From positions 1 to 64,000 of the forward strand of contig CAZPMT010000001.1 of NCBI GenBank assembly GCA_964587655.1: 64,000 nucleotides of DNA, in the 5' to 3' direction. How positions within the stretch are numbered: position 1 is the stretch's first letter; each line of letters begins with the position of its first letter. Under the pieces are notes generated by a model. The model worked only from the letters and a program-made list of their open reading frames with translations. It did no database searches and was not told where the DNA came from. The DNA is from CAZPMT01 sp964587655 (GTDB lineage: Bacteria; Hydrogenedentota; Hydrogenedentia; Hydrogenedentales; SLHB01). Below are positions 1 through 10,131 of this stretch, in pieces. Made by a program: the position numbers and the translations under genes.

Positions 1-2567
1 TTATACTACATCTGACGGCCCGATTTGTTACAAGTGGTGAGAAATCCGGGCTAGTCACACTGAGTCCGTTTTCGACGGACCTCGTGATCGGCGGGGTGCT
101 TACGCTGACGGCGGCGTCGACCGATGGTCGCGACACCAGCTTCAACTGGACTGTGAGCGATAGCGAGGTTGTGCAGTTGAGCGGCAGTACCGGCACGTCA
201 ATTACCGTGACGGCATTGTCGGAAGGGACGGCGGTTGTTACCGCCACAGGCGTTGGAAGCGGGATATCCTCCAGCGCAAACTTCGCGGTTACCGGCGTGG
301 TGGACCCGCCGGAAGTATCGGGGACCATTGCCGGCTCGGTCGTTGACGATGCCGCCGGGACGCCGGTGGCCGGCGCTTCGGTGAGCACGATCCCCGTTAC
401 CCCGGGCGCAATCAGTGATTCCGATGGCTTGTTCAGCATTGCCAGCGTCCCTGTCGGCGTTTACACCGTCGTCGTTGCTGCTACCGGTTATGCGCCCCAA
501 GAGGTTGCAGGAGTCTCCGTGACTGCCGGTCAGACAGCCAGCATCGAGGCCCGTTTGCTCGTGCCCGTTGCAACGACTGGCAGTGTCTCGGGATCAGTGA
601 AGAAGCACGATTCCCCGAGCGACGTGGCGCTTCCGGCCGCTACCGTTGCTTTGGTTGATGCGACGGCACTTGCCGCGTCAAGCAGCAAGACCCCTCTCGA
701 AACGCTCGCTGCGGCTAGCCCGTACACGGCAACGACGGATGCCACCGGTGCGTTCGCAATCAACGGCGTGCTGCCGGGCGCCTATTTCATACATGCCGCG
801 CCCGCTATCGCCGACCAGGCTACAGTCCTTCCCGGCGGAGATGTCTCGCGAGAGTCTTTCGATGTCGAAGTCGGCGCCGCAGCGAGCAAGGACATCGTCC
901 TTTCACAGCGCCCGTCGTCCGCGGCGACGTACGTTGGCTCGGCGGCGTGCCTCACTTGCCACGACGGCTCTCTTGCCACAGACGTCAGCGGTTTTAAGAA
1001 GACACTTCACGCCTTGGTTTACCGTGCGCCGGATCAAACGAGTTCGATTCAGGACCTGAGCGATTATCCGGACGCGAACGCCGCGCACGCATTCTTCAAG
1101 GATGGCAACACCCGCGACAACACCGGCGCCGGCGATGAATACGGCCTGCACATTAACGTGGCCGCGTTCCCTATGTTCACACTGGCCAACGCGTCGGATG
1201 TTTACGACATCTGGCTCGGCTTCGAGAGCGGTACGAGCAAATATTACATGCAGTTCTCGAATACCGCCGGCGACCTTCTGTCGGAGAAGTACTACGTTGA
1301 GTTCACATTCGGCGGCCATGGAATCTACAAGGAACGGTGGGTTACGCGCGTCAAAGGTAACGGGACCTACGATGCTGATCCGGCGGGCGGGGATTCCTCC
1401 TACTACGTTCTACCGGTCCAGTACGATGAAATGCTGCAGGCAGGGGCCGAACCCTTCCACCCGTACAACCATGCCAACTGGGGCGCGCCCACCGTGAATG
1501 GAGGCCCGGCAAAGACGCCGGCCAAGAGCAAGTCCTTCGACCTCAATTGTGCAGGTTGCCACTTCACGGGTACCAGCCTTGCCCGCGACGCCGCCGGCCT
1601 GTACCACGCCGATGCCGTCAATACCAGCCCCGCGGCCGGAATCATCGACTATGACGGAGACGGCGTCAAAGACGAGATGATCGTCGGCTGCGAGAACTGC
1701 CACGGGCCCGGCTCAGAGCACAGGGATAGTGGCGGCGCAGATCCGAAGCTCGTTCTTTCGCGTTACCTGTCCGCCGAGCGTGACGCCATGCTGTGCGGGC
1801 GTTGCCACACGCGAGGCGCCGGAAAGGGCAATTTCACCGGCGCGGGCGACGAACACCCCGAGTACCCATCAAAGGGGACAGACACTTTGACGTTCCCGTA
1901 CGCCGGTATTGGCTATGATGAGTTCGCGGCGGATTTCCACACCGACAAGCCGGGACTCTACGGCGACACCGTGGGGCATTCCCGCCAGCATCACCAGCAG
2001 TTCCCCGATCTGCAGAAGTCCAAGCACTTCAAGAATCCATATACTCTCACGGGATGCAGTGACTGTCATGAACTGCACAATCGCGACATCGGACCGAGCC
2101 TGTCGATGAGTAACGAGAACAATGACCTGTGCCTGAGTTGCCACGCCCCTTACGGGTTTGGCCTTCCCTCGGGTTATGGTTGGCAAGCCGAAGCAGAGGC
2201 TGTAGCCGCTCACATGAGCGCGGAAGCCAATATGGTGGCCGGATACGATCCGATTAACCTCGCGGGCTATGCACCATCGACCGCAACGGGCGGAGCTGGC
2301 CAGTGTGCGACGTGCCACATGCCTAGAACAGCCGCAAGCCAGTCCCGGTTCGTGCACGAAACCGTCAATGCTCAGGGACAGCCTTCGGGTGGCCGTATCC
2401 GCGGCGACATTTCGTCGCACATCTTCGACATCATCACCCCGGCGGCCAGCCAGGCTCTCTTCTACAACGCGTCTTCGAACAAGCAGATGCCGAATAGTTG
2501 CGGGTCATGCCACAACGGTTTCGTCGAGGGTCCCGATTACGCCTACAAGAGCGCAACTCAGAAATAG
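1..2567 (+). CDS. Octaheme c-type cytochrome with Ig-like and carboxypeptidase-regulatory-like domains, 5' partial
   Basis: The frame is open from base 3 to the TAG at 2565-2567, with no stop before the first in-frame GTG at 84, so the true start lies upstream and 854 residues are visible. Order seen: a Big_2-like Ig repeat (about residues 20-95), two carboxypeptidase-regulatory-like beta domains (about 110-170 and 190-300), then a cytochrome part. Eight CXXCH heme sites are present: CLTCH 316, CAGCH 516, CENCH 563, CGRCH 598, CSDCH 685, CLSCH 710, CATCH 768 and CGSCH 833. Each should bind one covalent heme c, which requires export and the cytochrome c maturation machinery. The Ig-like domains suggest a surface or periplasmic position. 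The exact family (c554-like or another multiheme reductase) cannot be fixed. A role in extracellular or periplasmic electron transfer is inference. Confidence 0.85.
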   Translation, partial: ILHLTARFVTSGEKSGLVTLSPFSTDLVIGGVLTLTAASTDGRDTSFNWTVSDSEVVQLSGSTGTSITVTALSEGTAVVTATGVGSGISSSANFAVTGVVDPPEVSGTIAGSVVDDAAGTPVAGASVSTIPVTPGAISDSDGLFSIASVPVGVYTVVVAATGYAPQEVAGVSVTAGQTASIEARLLVPVATTGSVSGSVKKHDSPSDVALPAATVALVDATALAASSSKTPLETLAAASPYTATTDATGAFAINGVLPGAYFIHAAPAIADQATVLPGGDVSRESFDVEVGAAASKDIVLSQRPSSAATYVGSAACLTCHDGSLATDVSGFKKTLHALVYRAPDQTSSIQDLSDYPDANAAHAFFKDGNTRDNTGAGDEYGLHINVAAFPMFTLANASDVYDIWLGFESGTSKYYMQFSNTAGDLLSEKYYVEFTFGGHGIYKERWVTRVKGNGTYDADPAGGDSSYYVLPVQYDEMLQAGAEPFHPYNHANWGAPTVNGGPAKTPAKSKSFDLNCAGCHFTGTSLARDAAGLYHADAVNTSPAAGIIDYDGDGVKDEMIVGCENCHGPGSEHRDSGGADPKLVLSRYLSAERDAMLCGRCHTRGAGKGNFTGAGDEHPEYPSKGTDTLTFPYAGIGYDEFAADFHTDKPGLYGDTVGHSRQHHQQFPDLQKSKHFKNPYTLTGCSDCHELHNRDIGPSLSMSNENNDLCLSCHAPYGFGLPSGYGWQAEAEAVAAHMSAEANMVAGYDPINLAGYAPSTATGGAGQCATCHMPRTAASQSRFVHETVNAQGQPSGGRIRGDISSHIFDIITPAASQALFYNASSNKQMPNSCGSCHNGFVEGPDYAYKSATQK

Positions 2568-2590
2568 TCGCAAGTTGTAAACCGCAAGAA

Positions 2591-2617
2591 GCGCCCCTCG
2601 GCTACACCGGGGGGCGC
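2591..2617. terminator. GC-rich hairpin between convergent genes
   Basis: GCGCCCC at 2591-2597 pairs with GGGGCGC at 2611-2617, with a short T-rich run after it. It lies between the stop of the cytochrome gene and the stop of the minus-strand ABC ATPase gene, so it may end transcription in both directions. The T tract is weak. Confidence 0.5.
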
Positions 2618-2620
2618 CTT

Positions 2621-3853
2621 TCACGGGTTTCCACGATCTGAACCCTCTGTGCTTGCCATCGGAGGCTGCAAGAGGACGACTTCCTCTCTCGCGGATTCAC
2701 TCTCAGCACTCGTACGCGAGTGCACGATAGCGGGCGCATGGCAGGCGACGCCGTGAGTGGGGTCGACAAAGCAGAGTCCGGGTTGCGCAAGACGGCAGGC
2801 ATCGGCGCGTTCGGGACATCGGCTGTAGAAACAGCAACCGTCTCCATTCATATCGCTCTGCTCGTCCCATGAGAGATGGATGTCGTCGGCCCAGTGTTGG
2901 GAAGGATCGGGAAGCGGGACGGAATCGATGAGCAGGCGCGTGTACGGATGGGCGGGCTGTTCGATGACGCGCGTGACGGGACCGGTTTCAACAATCGCGC
3001 CCCTGTAAAGGATATGGATGTCGTCGGCGATTTGGTATGCGGTGCTGAGGTCGTGGGTGATGTAGAGAAACGAAATCCCGTTATCGTCGCGGAGGCGGAG
3101 CATAACATCGAGGATCATCGAACGGAGCGACGCATCCACCATCGAGACCGGCTCGTCGGCGATGATAAGGCGGGGCGCAATAAGATACGCCCGCGCCACC
3201 ATCATCCGTTGGCGCTGTCCGCCGCTGAGTTGGTGCGGATATTTATCCAACACTTCCTCTCCGCGGAGGCCCACGAGCTTGAGCGCCTCTTCTATTCGTT
3301 CACGCGCATTGGGCGGTTTGCCTGCGCTATCGATCTTGGCGCCGCCGGCAATCCCGAAGCGCCGGATGACGAGGTCGAAAATGTGTCCGGCGCGGTAGAA
3401 TGGGTTGAACACGGCGTACGGGTCCTGGAACACTGCCTGGACCTGTCGGCGGTATGCGAAACGCTCGCGGCGGCTCATGACGGCCACGTCTTGCCCCAAG
3501 AACCGGATACTTCCTCCGTCAAGTCTGACAAACCCAAGTATGGCTCCCGCCAGCGTGCTCTTACCGCTCCCGCTTTCGCCCGCGATGGCGCTAATAGTGG
3601 CTGGGCGGCCGCTGATGGTCAGGGAACAACTGCGAAGGGCGGTGACTTCGCGGCCCCGGGAAAGGAAGCCGCCGCCGTAGACCTTGGTGGCGTTGCTGAC
3701 TTCCAGCAACGGGCAGTCAACATCCCCTTGTTCCCGGCGTCCCCCTTTGAAGGGGGGGAGGGGGGATGTTGGGTCATTGCAGCAGCCTGACATGGTACAA
3801 GAGGGAACATCCCCCCTCCCCCCCTTCAAAGGGGGATTCGTCGGTTCAGACAT
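2621..3853 (-). CDS. Peptide/oligosaccharide ABC importer ATPase, DppF/OppF-like
   Basis: The 410-residue ABC ATPase probably energises import by the permeases encoded just upstream. Visible motifs: Walker A GESGSGKST (92-100), signature LSGGQRQR (209-216), Walker B LIIADEP (about 229-235), and the family's C-terminal HPYT motif followed by a Cys-rich tail (CCFYSRCPE). The chosen start is the ATG at 3853, one base after the stop of the previous ATPase gene, which implies coupling. Residues 7-38 are encoded by a 30-bp inverted repeat and its spacer, and homology-like sequence begins only near residue 48. A non-ATG start after the repeat, for example a TTG near residue 49, is therefore possible. 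The gene is the last of a five-gene operon. Confidence 0.87.
   Translation of the reverse strand: MSEPTNPPLKGGRGDVPSCTMSGCCNDPTSPLPPFKGGRREQGDVDCPLLEVSNATKVYGGGFLSRGREVTALRSCSLTISGRPATISAIAGESGSGKSTLAGAILGFVRLDGGSIRFLGQDVAVMSRRERFAYRRQVQAVFQDPYAVFNPFYRAGHIFDLVIRRFGIAGGAKIDSAGKPPNARERIEEALKLVGLRGEEVLDKYPHQLSGGQRQRMMVARAYLIAPRLIIADEPVSMVDASLRSMILDVMLRLRDDNGISFLYITHDLSTAYQIADDIHILYRGAIVETGPVTRVIEQPAHPYTRLLIDSVPLPDPSQHWADDIHLSWDEQSDMNGDGCCFYSRCPERADACRLAQPGLCFVDPTHGVACHAPAIVHSRTSAESESAREEVVLLQPPMASTEGSDRGNP
3741..3835. repeat. Perfect 30-bp inverted repeat (REP-like) at an ATPase start
   Basis: The arms 3741-3770 and 3806-3835 are exact reverse complements, built on CCCCCTTTGAAGGGGGG and separated by 35 bp. 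The element lies between the start chosen for the DppF-like ATPase and its first conserved residues. It could form a large hairpin in the operon mRNA. Confidence 0.9.
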
Positions 3854-3854
3854 C

Positions 3855-4840
3855 TCATTGATCCTTCTGGCACTGGCGCCGATGGCAGGCGAACCAATGC
3901 CCGGCGGCGTGTTCGTGAAGCGGCGGGCGCTCCGACAAACAACAGTCCATCGCTTCCAGGCAACGCCCCTGGAAGGCGCAACCCGGCGGCAACCGCCGCA
4001 GGTCGGGCGGCCCGCTTGCCACAACATGCAAGGGCTTCCGTTCCCTGATCGTGGGAACCGACTCGATCAGCTCGCGCGTGTACGGATGACGCGGCTGCGC
4101 AAACAGACTCTTGACGGGGGCGATCTCGACGAGGTTGCCGGCGTACATGACGGCAATGCGGTCGGTAAGCTGCGCCATCAATCCCATATCGTGGCCGATC
4201 AGGATCATGGCGTTCCCCAGCTCCCGCTTGATCTTCAAGAGGCTCTGCGCCACAACGCGCTGCACGACGACGTCAAGGGCGCTGGTGGGTTCGTCGGCGA
4301 TGACGAGTGGCGGATTCAAGGCGACCGCCATGGCGATACACACCCGCTGTTTCATCCCACCGCTCAATTCATGCGGAAAGAGGCGGCGGACATTGGAGGA
4401 AAGCCCCACCATTGCGAACAGGCGGTCGATGCGTTCCCGCAAAGCACGGCGGCCTTGCCTACCTTCATGGGTCGTGATGGCGTCGGCCATTTGGTTCTCG
4501 ATCCGCATAACCGGGTTGAGTGCGTTCATGGCGCCTTGCGGTATCAGCGATGCCGCTTTCCAGCACGTGGCGCGGTGCCGGGCCGTGTCCAAGGCCAGGA
4601 GGTCCGTGCCGTTGAGCCACACGGAGCCTTTCACGACGCGCCCCGGCGGGTGCAACAGGCGCAGAATCGCCATTGCCGTAGTGCTCTTGCCACAACCCGA
4701 TTCGCCTACAAGTCCGAGCGTTTCGCCGCGCGCGACATTAAACGAGAGGTCGGTCACGGCCACGGTGGTCTCGGGCCGGGTTTCGTAATGGACGGTCAGC
4801 CCTTCGATGCGCAACACTACGTCATCTTGTCCCGCGCCGT

Positions 4841-4844
<4 letters not shown>
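3855..4844 (-). CDS. Peptide/oligosaccharide ABC importer ATPase, DppD/OppD-like
   Basis: This 329-residue cytoplasmic ATPase partners the DppF-like protein. Motifs: Walker A GESGCGKST (47-55), signature LSGGMKQR (160-167), Walker B LVIADEP (180-186), then HPYTRELIESVP and a Cys-rich tail (PPGCAFQGRC) typical of the Opp/Dpp ATPase C-terminal domain. Its first four bases overlap the end of the DppC-like permease gene, so the two are translationally coupled. Family membership is secure. The substrate (peptide, glycoside or nickel chelate) cannot be read from the ATPase. Confidence 0.92.
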
Positions 4845-5725
<881 letters not shown>

Positions 5726-5763
5726 GCACTGTGTCTCCCGTTCCCATGTTTCTCACAGGCCTC

Positions 5764-6774
5764 CTAGCCCCTTTCGTACGTGATGCGCGGGTCGATCAGG
5801 GGATACAGCAAATCGATGATCAACACGGACGTCGCGACGCCGCAAATCAGAATGAAGACGATGCCCTGGATCAGGCTGTAATCGTTGTTGACGATGCCCT
5901 GGTAGAGCAGGTAGCCCATTCCGGGATACGTGAAGATGTACTCGACGATGATGGACCCGCCCGCAAGACTGCCGATCGAAAGCGCCAGCGCCGTCACTTG
6001 CGGCAACACCGCGTTACGGACTCCGTACATCCAGAAGATGCGGCGCGGCCGCAGACCTTTCGCCTTGGCGAGGATCATGTAGTCTTCGCCGTCGGTCGTA
6101 ATCATCATGGCCCGCATCCCGAGCGCCCAGAATCCCATCGAGACCAGCACAATCGCCGACGCGGGCAGGAAGCCGTGATGGACCACGCTGGCCGCGAATT
6201 CCCAGCTCGCACCCGGTTTGATGCCGCGGCCATACGCGCCGGCAAACGGAAATAGTCTCAGGCCGAATGCAAACACGTACGTAAGCAGAATGCCAAGCAT
6301 GAAGGGCGGAATCGACGTAAAACACAGCGTGAACGGCAACGCGATCTTCAGGCTTCGCGGGGTGGCGCGCCAGCCCAGCAACGCGCCGATGGTGTTGCCG
6401 ACAACAAACGAGATCAGCGTAGCCAACGCAAGGAGGCCAATCGTCCACGGCATTCCGCGCATCACCATGTCTTCGACCTTCGTGGGAAAATAGGCCATCG
6501 AATAACCCAGGTCGAACCGGAACGAGTTGTAGAGATAACGGAGATACTGGACGTGGAGGGGAGCGTCGAGCCCAAAACGCGCCCGCCAGGCCTGGATGAT
6601 CTGTTCGCTGTTCTCCACGCGCCCGGCCTGCGACATGAGCCGGCTCACCATCGACGAGACCGGATCGCCGGGAGCCAGCCGCGGGATGATGAACATCAAC
6701 GTCAGGCCGAGCCAGATCGTCAGCACGAACATGGCGAAGCGCTTGACGAGATACGCCTGCGATAGGCCGCGCAT
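5764..6774 (-). CDS. ABC importer inner-membrane permease, DppB/OppB-like
   Basis: This 336-residue permease starts MRGLSQAYLVKRFAMF and has the LAPGDPV motif after the first membrane segment. It also shows the coupling region RAMMITTDGEDYMILAKAKG and a C-terminal block ending DPRITYERG. The frame extends 30 codons further upstream, but the ATG at 6774 shares its A with the stop of the binding-protein gene (TAATG). That coupling, plus a normal N-terminus, decides the start. It forms the channel with the DppC-like protein. Confidence 0.92.
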   Translation of the reverse strand: MRGLSQAYLVKRFAMFVLTIWLGLTLMFIIPRLAPGDPVSSMVSRLMSQAGRVENSEQIIQAWRARFGLDAPLHVQYLRYLYNSFRFDLGYSMAYFPTKVEDMVMRGMPWTIGLLALATLISFVVGNTIGALLGWRATPRSLKIALPFTLCFTSIPPFMLGILLTYVFAFGLRLFPFAGAYGRGIKPGASWEFAASVVHHGFLPASAIVLVSMGFWALGMRAMMITTDGEDYMILAKAKGLRPRRIFWMYGVRNAVLPQVTALALSIGSLAGGSIIVEYIFTYPGMGYLLYQGIVNNDYSLIQGIVFILICGVATSVLIIDLLYPLIDPRITYERG

Positions 6775-8546
6775 TATTCCTTGTCCTCCGGGGTTTGCCG
6801 CGGGTCTTCCGGTACTGGTTGAAGATTGTGAATCATCTTGTGGGTGCTCTGCCACCACGTGCATGGGTGCATGTAGGTGTTTGTGGAACGCGGCCAGCCG
6901 CTCCAGTAGGTTTCATCGAACGGCAACAGTTTCTTCGCCTGCGTTATCGGAATGATCGGCAGTTCGCTCAGCCAGATCTCCATCGCCGAGACAAACAGGT
7001 CGTTGGTCTTCGGATCGCCCAGGGGCAGACGGCCCATTTCGTCGACAAGCGCCGAGTACGCATCATTCTTCCATCGCCAGCCGTTGAATTGGGCGCGTTC
7101 GCCCACCGGCAACACCCACTTGCCATTGAACGTATCCAAAGAACTCCATGGCTCGTTGATGGACCCGCAAGCCATCCAGCCCATTTGCGATTCAAAATTC
7201 CCGTACTGGTATTTGTCGAACCACGTGCCGCCCGCCTCATTCCGGTGCGTGGCGTTGATGCCGACGGCCTGGAGTTGCTCCACGAGCACTTGGGCGATCC
7301 GTTGTTTCTCGATATAGGCCTCGTGCGTCGTGATCACGAGGTTGAGAACCTTGCCGTCTTTCTCGTAGTAGCCGTTCCCGTTAAGGCGATACCCTTTGGA
7401 CTCGATGATCTGCTTTGCCAGCGCGGGATCATGTTTCATAACCGGGTACTTTTCATACAACCCTTTTTTGTCCAGCAGATCCACGTACCGGTTGAGCGGC
7501 GCGTACGCCGGGAAAATCGACCGCGAGGCCAGCGTCGTGCCTTCGTATGCCACGGCCACGATAACATCGCGGTCAATGGCGAAATTGATGGCCCACCGCA
7601 TATCCTTATCGTTCCAAGGCGCCCGCGTGTTGTTGAACTCGAGGGTTCGCGCACACGGATCCACCCAAGCGTAGGGCGGCTCATCCGTCCACGTGAATAC
7701 ATTCTCTTTGCGGTATCCCAGCGCCTGAAACGCACCCAACGAGATATCGCACAGACAATCCAGTTCGTCGTCGGCCATTGCGGCCGTTCGCGTCTCCTCG
7801 GGACCGTACCACACCCAAACCAGCTTCTCGGGTTTAGGTAGAGGTTTCCATCCCGCGCGTGCGCCCCACCAATTGTTGTCGCGAACAAGAACGAACTCCG
7901 TCTCGCTGAAACTGTCCAGCTTGTATGGGCCTGTGAACACCGGCCAACCCTTCGCGGGATCATAGTTCTTGAACGTGAGCGGGTCCTTGCCGCGCCAGAT
8001 GTGTTCTGGAACGATGTAGACCGAGTTGTAGATCTTGACCGACCAATAATCCAACTGGAATCGGGGATTCGGGTTCTTCAAGACGAACCGGACAGTGAGG
8101 TCGTCGATTGTTTCCGCCCGTTCAATCCATTGCTGAAGCGCCGCCGAAAAAAGCAACGTGGGGCTGTTGGCCAGCAGCATTTCAACCGTGAAAACGACGT
8201 CGTCGGCATTGAAAGGTTCACCGTCGCTCCACGTGACATTTGGCCGCAACCGAAGCGTCCACACATCGAGCGACTCATTGGCCGTCATGCTAAGCGCGAG
8301 CCAGGACTCGATCTCGTTGTTCTCCGTGTTGAGCATGAACAACGGCTCGATCATCGCCTGCTGAAGCCCTTGGTCCGAGCGCGAACCCGGAACAAACGGG
8401 TTCCACAAATCCGGCGTGACCACGCGGCTCTCGAGATCGAAGATGACGGTCTTCCGCCGCTCCGGATTCACCGTCTTCACGGACGGCGAACACGCAACAA
8501 AGCTCACCGCCAGCACAAGAGAAACAAGAAACCGCCGTGTGCGCAT
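6774..8546 (-). CDS. Extracellular solute-binding lipoprotein, family 5
   Basis: This 590-residue protein is the substrate-binding component of the importer. It starts MRTRRFLVSLVLAVSF with the lipobox FVAC, so it should be lipid-anchored. An ATG seven codons further upstream (8567) is in frame, but the chosen ATG gives a cleaner signal peptide and has AAGGTG nine bases before it. Family-5 features include WTLRLRPNVTWSDGEPFNADDVVFT and a C-terminal lobe with WRWKNDAYSALVDEMGRLP. It is first in the operon, as usual for this transporter type. The ligand is probably a peptide or oligosaccharide, but this is unproven. Confidence 0.92.
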   Translation of the reverse strand: MRTRRFLVSLVLAVSFVACSPSVKTVNPERRKTVIFDLESRVVTPDLWNPFVPGSRSDQGLQQAMIEPLFMLNTENNEIESWLALSMTANESLDVWTLRLRPNVTWSDGEPFNADDVVFTVEMLLANSPTLLFSAALQQWIERAETIDDLTVRFVLKNPNPRFQLDYWSVKIYNSVYIVPEHIWRGKDPLTFKNYDPAKGWPVFTGPYKLDSFSETEFVLVRDNNWWGARAGWKPLPKPEKLVWVWYGPEETRTAAMADDELDCLCDISLGAFQALGYRKENVFTWTDEPPYAWVDPCARTLEFNNTRAPWNDKDMRWAINFAIDRDVIVAVAYEGTTLASRSIFPAYAPLNRYVDLLDKKGLYEKYPVMKHDPALAKQIIESKGYRLNGNGYYEKDGKVLNLVITTHEAYIEKQRIAQVLVEQLQAVGINATHRNEAGGTWFDKYQYGNFESQMGWMACGSINEPWSSLDTFNGKWVLPVGERAQFNGWRWKNDAYSALVDEMGRLPLGDPKTNDLFVSAMEIWLSELPIIPITQAKKLLPFDETYWSGWPRSTNTYMHPCTWWQSTHKMIHNLQPVPEDPRQTPEDKE

Positions 8547-8713
8547 TCGTGGAGACACCTTATACATGCATCATGATCGCCGCAGCCGGTTGCGGCGGCA
8601 TTCTAGTGGACGGCAACCGCGGTCTTCAACTCTCTTGTGAGAGCCACGATTCGCATGTAAGAGCAAGCTGAACACCTTTCGGTGCGCGTTCTACGGTGGT
8701 CCGAATTACCTGC

Positions 8714-8742
8714 TTGAACACGATTCGCCTTTTGCATAGGAT
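8714..8742 (+). promoter_or_regulatory. Possible sigma-70 promoter for the MFS gene
   Basis: TTGAAC at 8714-8719 and TAGGAT at 8737-8742 are separated by 17 bp, leaving a leader of about 120 bases before the start at 8869. No other signal is seen in the roughly 320-bp divergent spacer 8547-8868. Confidence 0.4.
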
Positions 8743-8868
8743 TACCCCGTTGCGCCGCGGCCCATCCATGCAACAGGGGCGGCGGGGATTCGTTTCCTGT
8801 TTTCGGATGGGGCGTGACGCCCGTCCTTGGGCGAACGCGGCGCTCGAACAGGAAGGAGATCGGAACAG

Positions 8869-10086
8869 ATGAATACGCGTGTTCGTGTTGAGCTATCCGT
8901 CATGATGTTTCTCCAGTTCTTCATCTGGGGTGCGTGGGCCGTCACCATGGGCACGTACCTCGGGAAGATTGGCTTCCAGGGAACGGACATCGGGCGCGCC
9001 TACAGCACGACCGCGTGGGCAGCCATTGTCTCGCCGTTTTTCGTCGGGATGATCGCAGATCGATTCTTCTCCGCGGAGAAGGTGCTTGGCGTGATGCACC
9101 TCCTGGGCGCCGTGCTCATGTACTGGGCCACGACGCTTACGTCGCCGTGGCCGTTTTTCTGGGTCTTGCTCGGCTACGCGCTGTGTTACATGCCCACACT
9201 GGCCTTGGTCAATGCGATCTCGTTTCACCAGATGAAGGATCCCGGCAAGGAGTTTCCTGCCATCCGCGTGCTGGGCACGTTAGGCTGGATCGTGGCCGGC
9301 GTGGCCATCGGCATGATGAAGATCGAGCCCACCGTGATTCCCTTGCAGCTCGCGGCGGGCTGCTCGCTTGTTATGGGCGTCTACTCGTTCTTCCTGCCGA
9401 AGACGCCCCCAAGATCCGTCGGCAGGCAAGTGACCATAAGCGACATTCTCGGGCTGGACGCACTGCGTCTGATGAAGGACCTCTCTTTCACGATCTTTGT
9501 GCTCGGTTCGCTGCTGGTGTGTATCCCGCTGGCGTTCTACTATGGTTTCACCAATCCGTTCCTTAACGAAACCGGCATGGAACGCACGGCCCTCCTTCAG
9601 TCTGGCGGCCAGATGTCGGAGGTCGTGTTCATGCTGTTGATGCCGTTCTTTTTCGCGCGGCTCGGCCTGAAAAAGATGTTGCTGGTCGGCATGGGCGCGT
9701 GGGCGGTACGCTACGTCCTCTTCGCGTTCGGTAACAGCGACGCCATGGTATGGATGTTCTACATCGGCATCCTGCTGCACGGCATCTGTTACGACTTCTT
9801 CTTCGTGACCGGCCAGATCTACGTGGACAAGAGAGCGCCGGAGACCGTCAGAGCCAGCGCACAGGGCTTTATCGGCCTCGTCACGTACGGCGTCGGCATG
9901 GTCATTGGCAACATGATCGCGGGCCGCGTGGTCGAACATTATCAGGTGATGGATTCGGCCGGGAAGATCGTTGCGCACAACTGGCAGACCATCTGGATCA
10001 TCCCTGCCGCCATGGCGGCGGTCGTCATTGCGATGTTCGCGCTGCTGTTCAAGGAGCCGAAGAACGCCGACGGCGTCGTGAAATAA
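8869..10086 (+). CDS. MFS transporter, nucleoside:H+ symporter (NupG) family
   Basis: The protein has 405 residues and about 12 hydrophobic segments. The N-terminus MNTRVRVELSVMMFLQFFIW followed by GAWAVTMGTYL is characteristic of the NupG/XapB-type family, as are the GRAYSTTAWAAIVSPFFVG and IADRFF segments after it. The family imports nucleosides with protons across the inner membrane. The frame runs 14 codons further upstream, but the ATG at 8869 is preceded by AAGGAG. It stands just ahead of an SGNH hydrolase gene on the same strand. The substrate is inferred from family only. Confidence 0.85.
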   Translation: MNTRVRVELSVMMFLQFFIWGAWAVTMGTYLGKIGFQGTDIGRAYSTTAWAAIVSPFFVGMIADRFFSAEKVLGVMHLLGAVLMYWATTLTSPWPFFWVLLGYALCYMPTLALVNAISFHQMKDPGKEFPAIRVLGTLGWIVAGVAIGMMKIEPTVIPLQLAAGCSLVMGVYSFFLPKTPPRSVGRQVTISDILGLDALRLMKDLSFTIFVLGSLLVCIPLAFYYGFTNPFLNETGMERTALLQSGGQMSEVVFMLLMPFFFARLGLKKMLLVGMGAWAVRYVLFAFGNSDAMVWMFYIGILLHGICYDFFFVTGQIYVDKRAPETVRASAQGFIGLVTYGVGMVIGNMIAGRVVEHYQVMDSAGKIVAHNWQTIWIIPAAMAAVVIAMFALLFKEPKNADGVVK

Positions 10087-10131
10087 CATCAGTGAACCCT
10101 ACTTGAGTTCGACATGTGGAGGAGTTGACGG

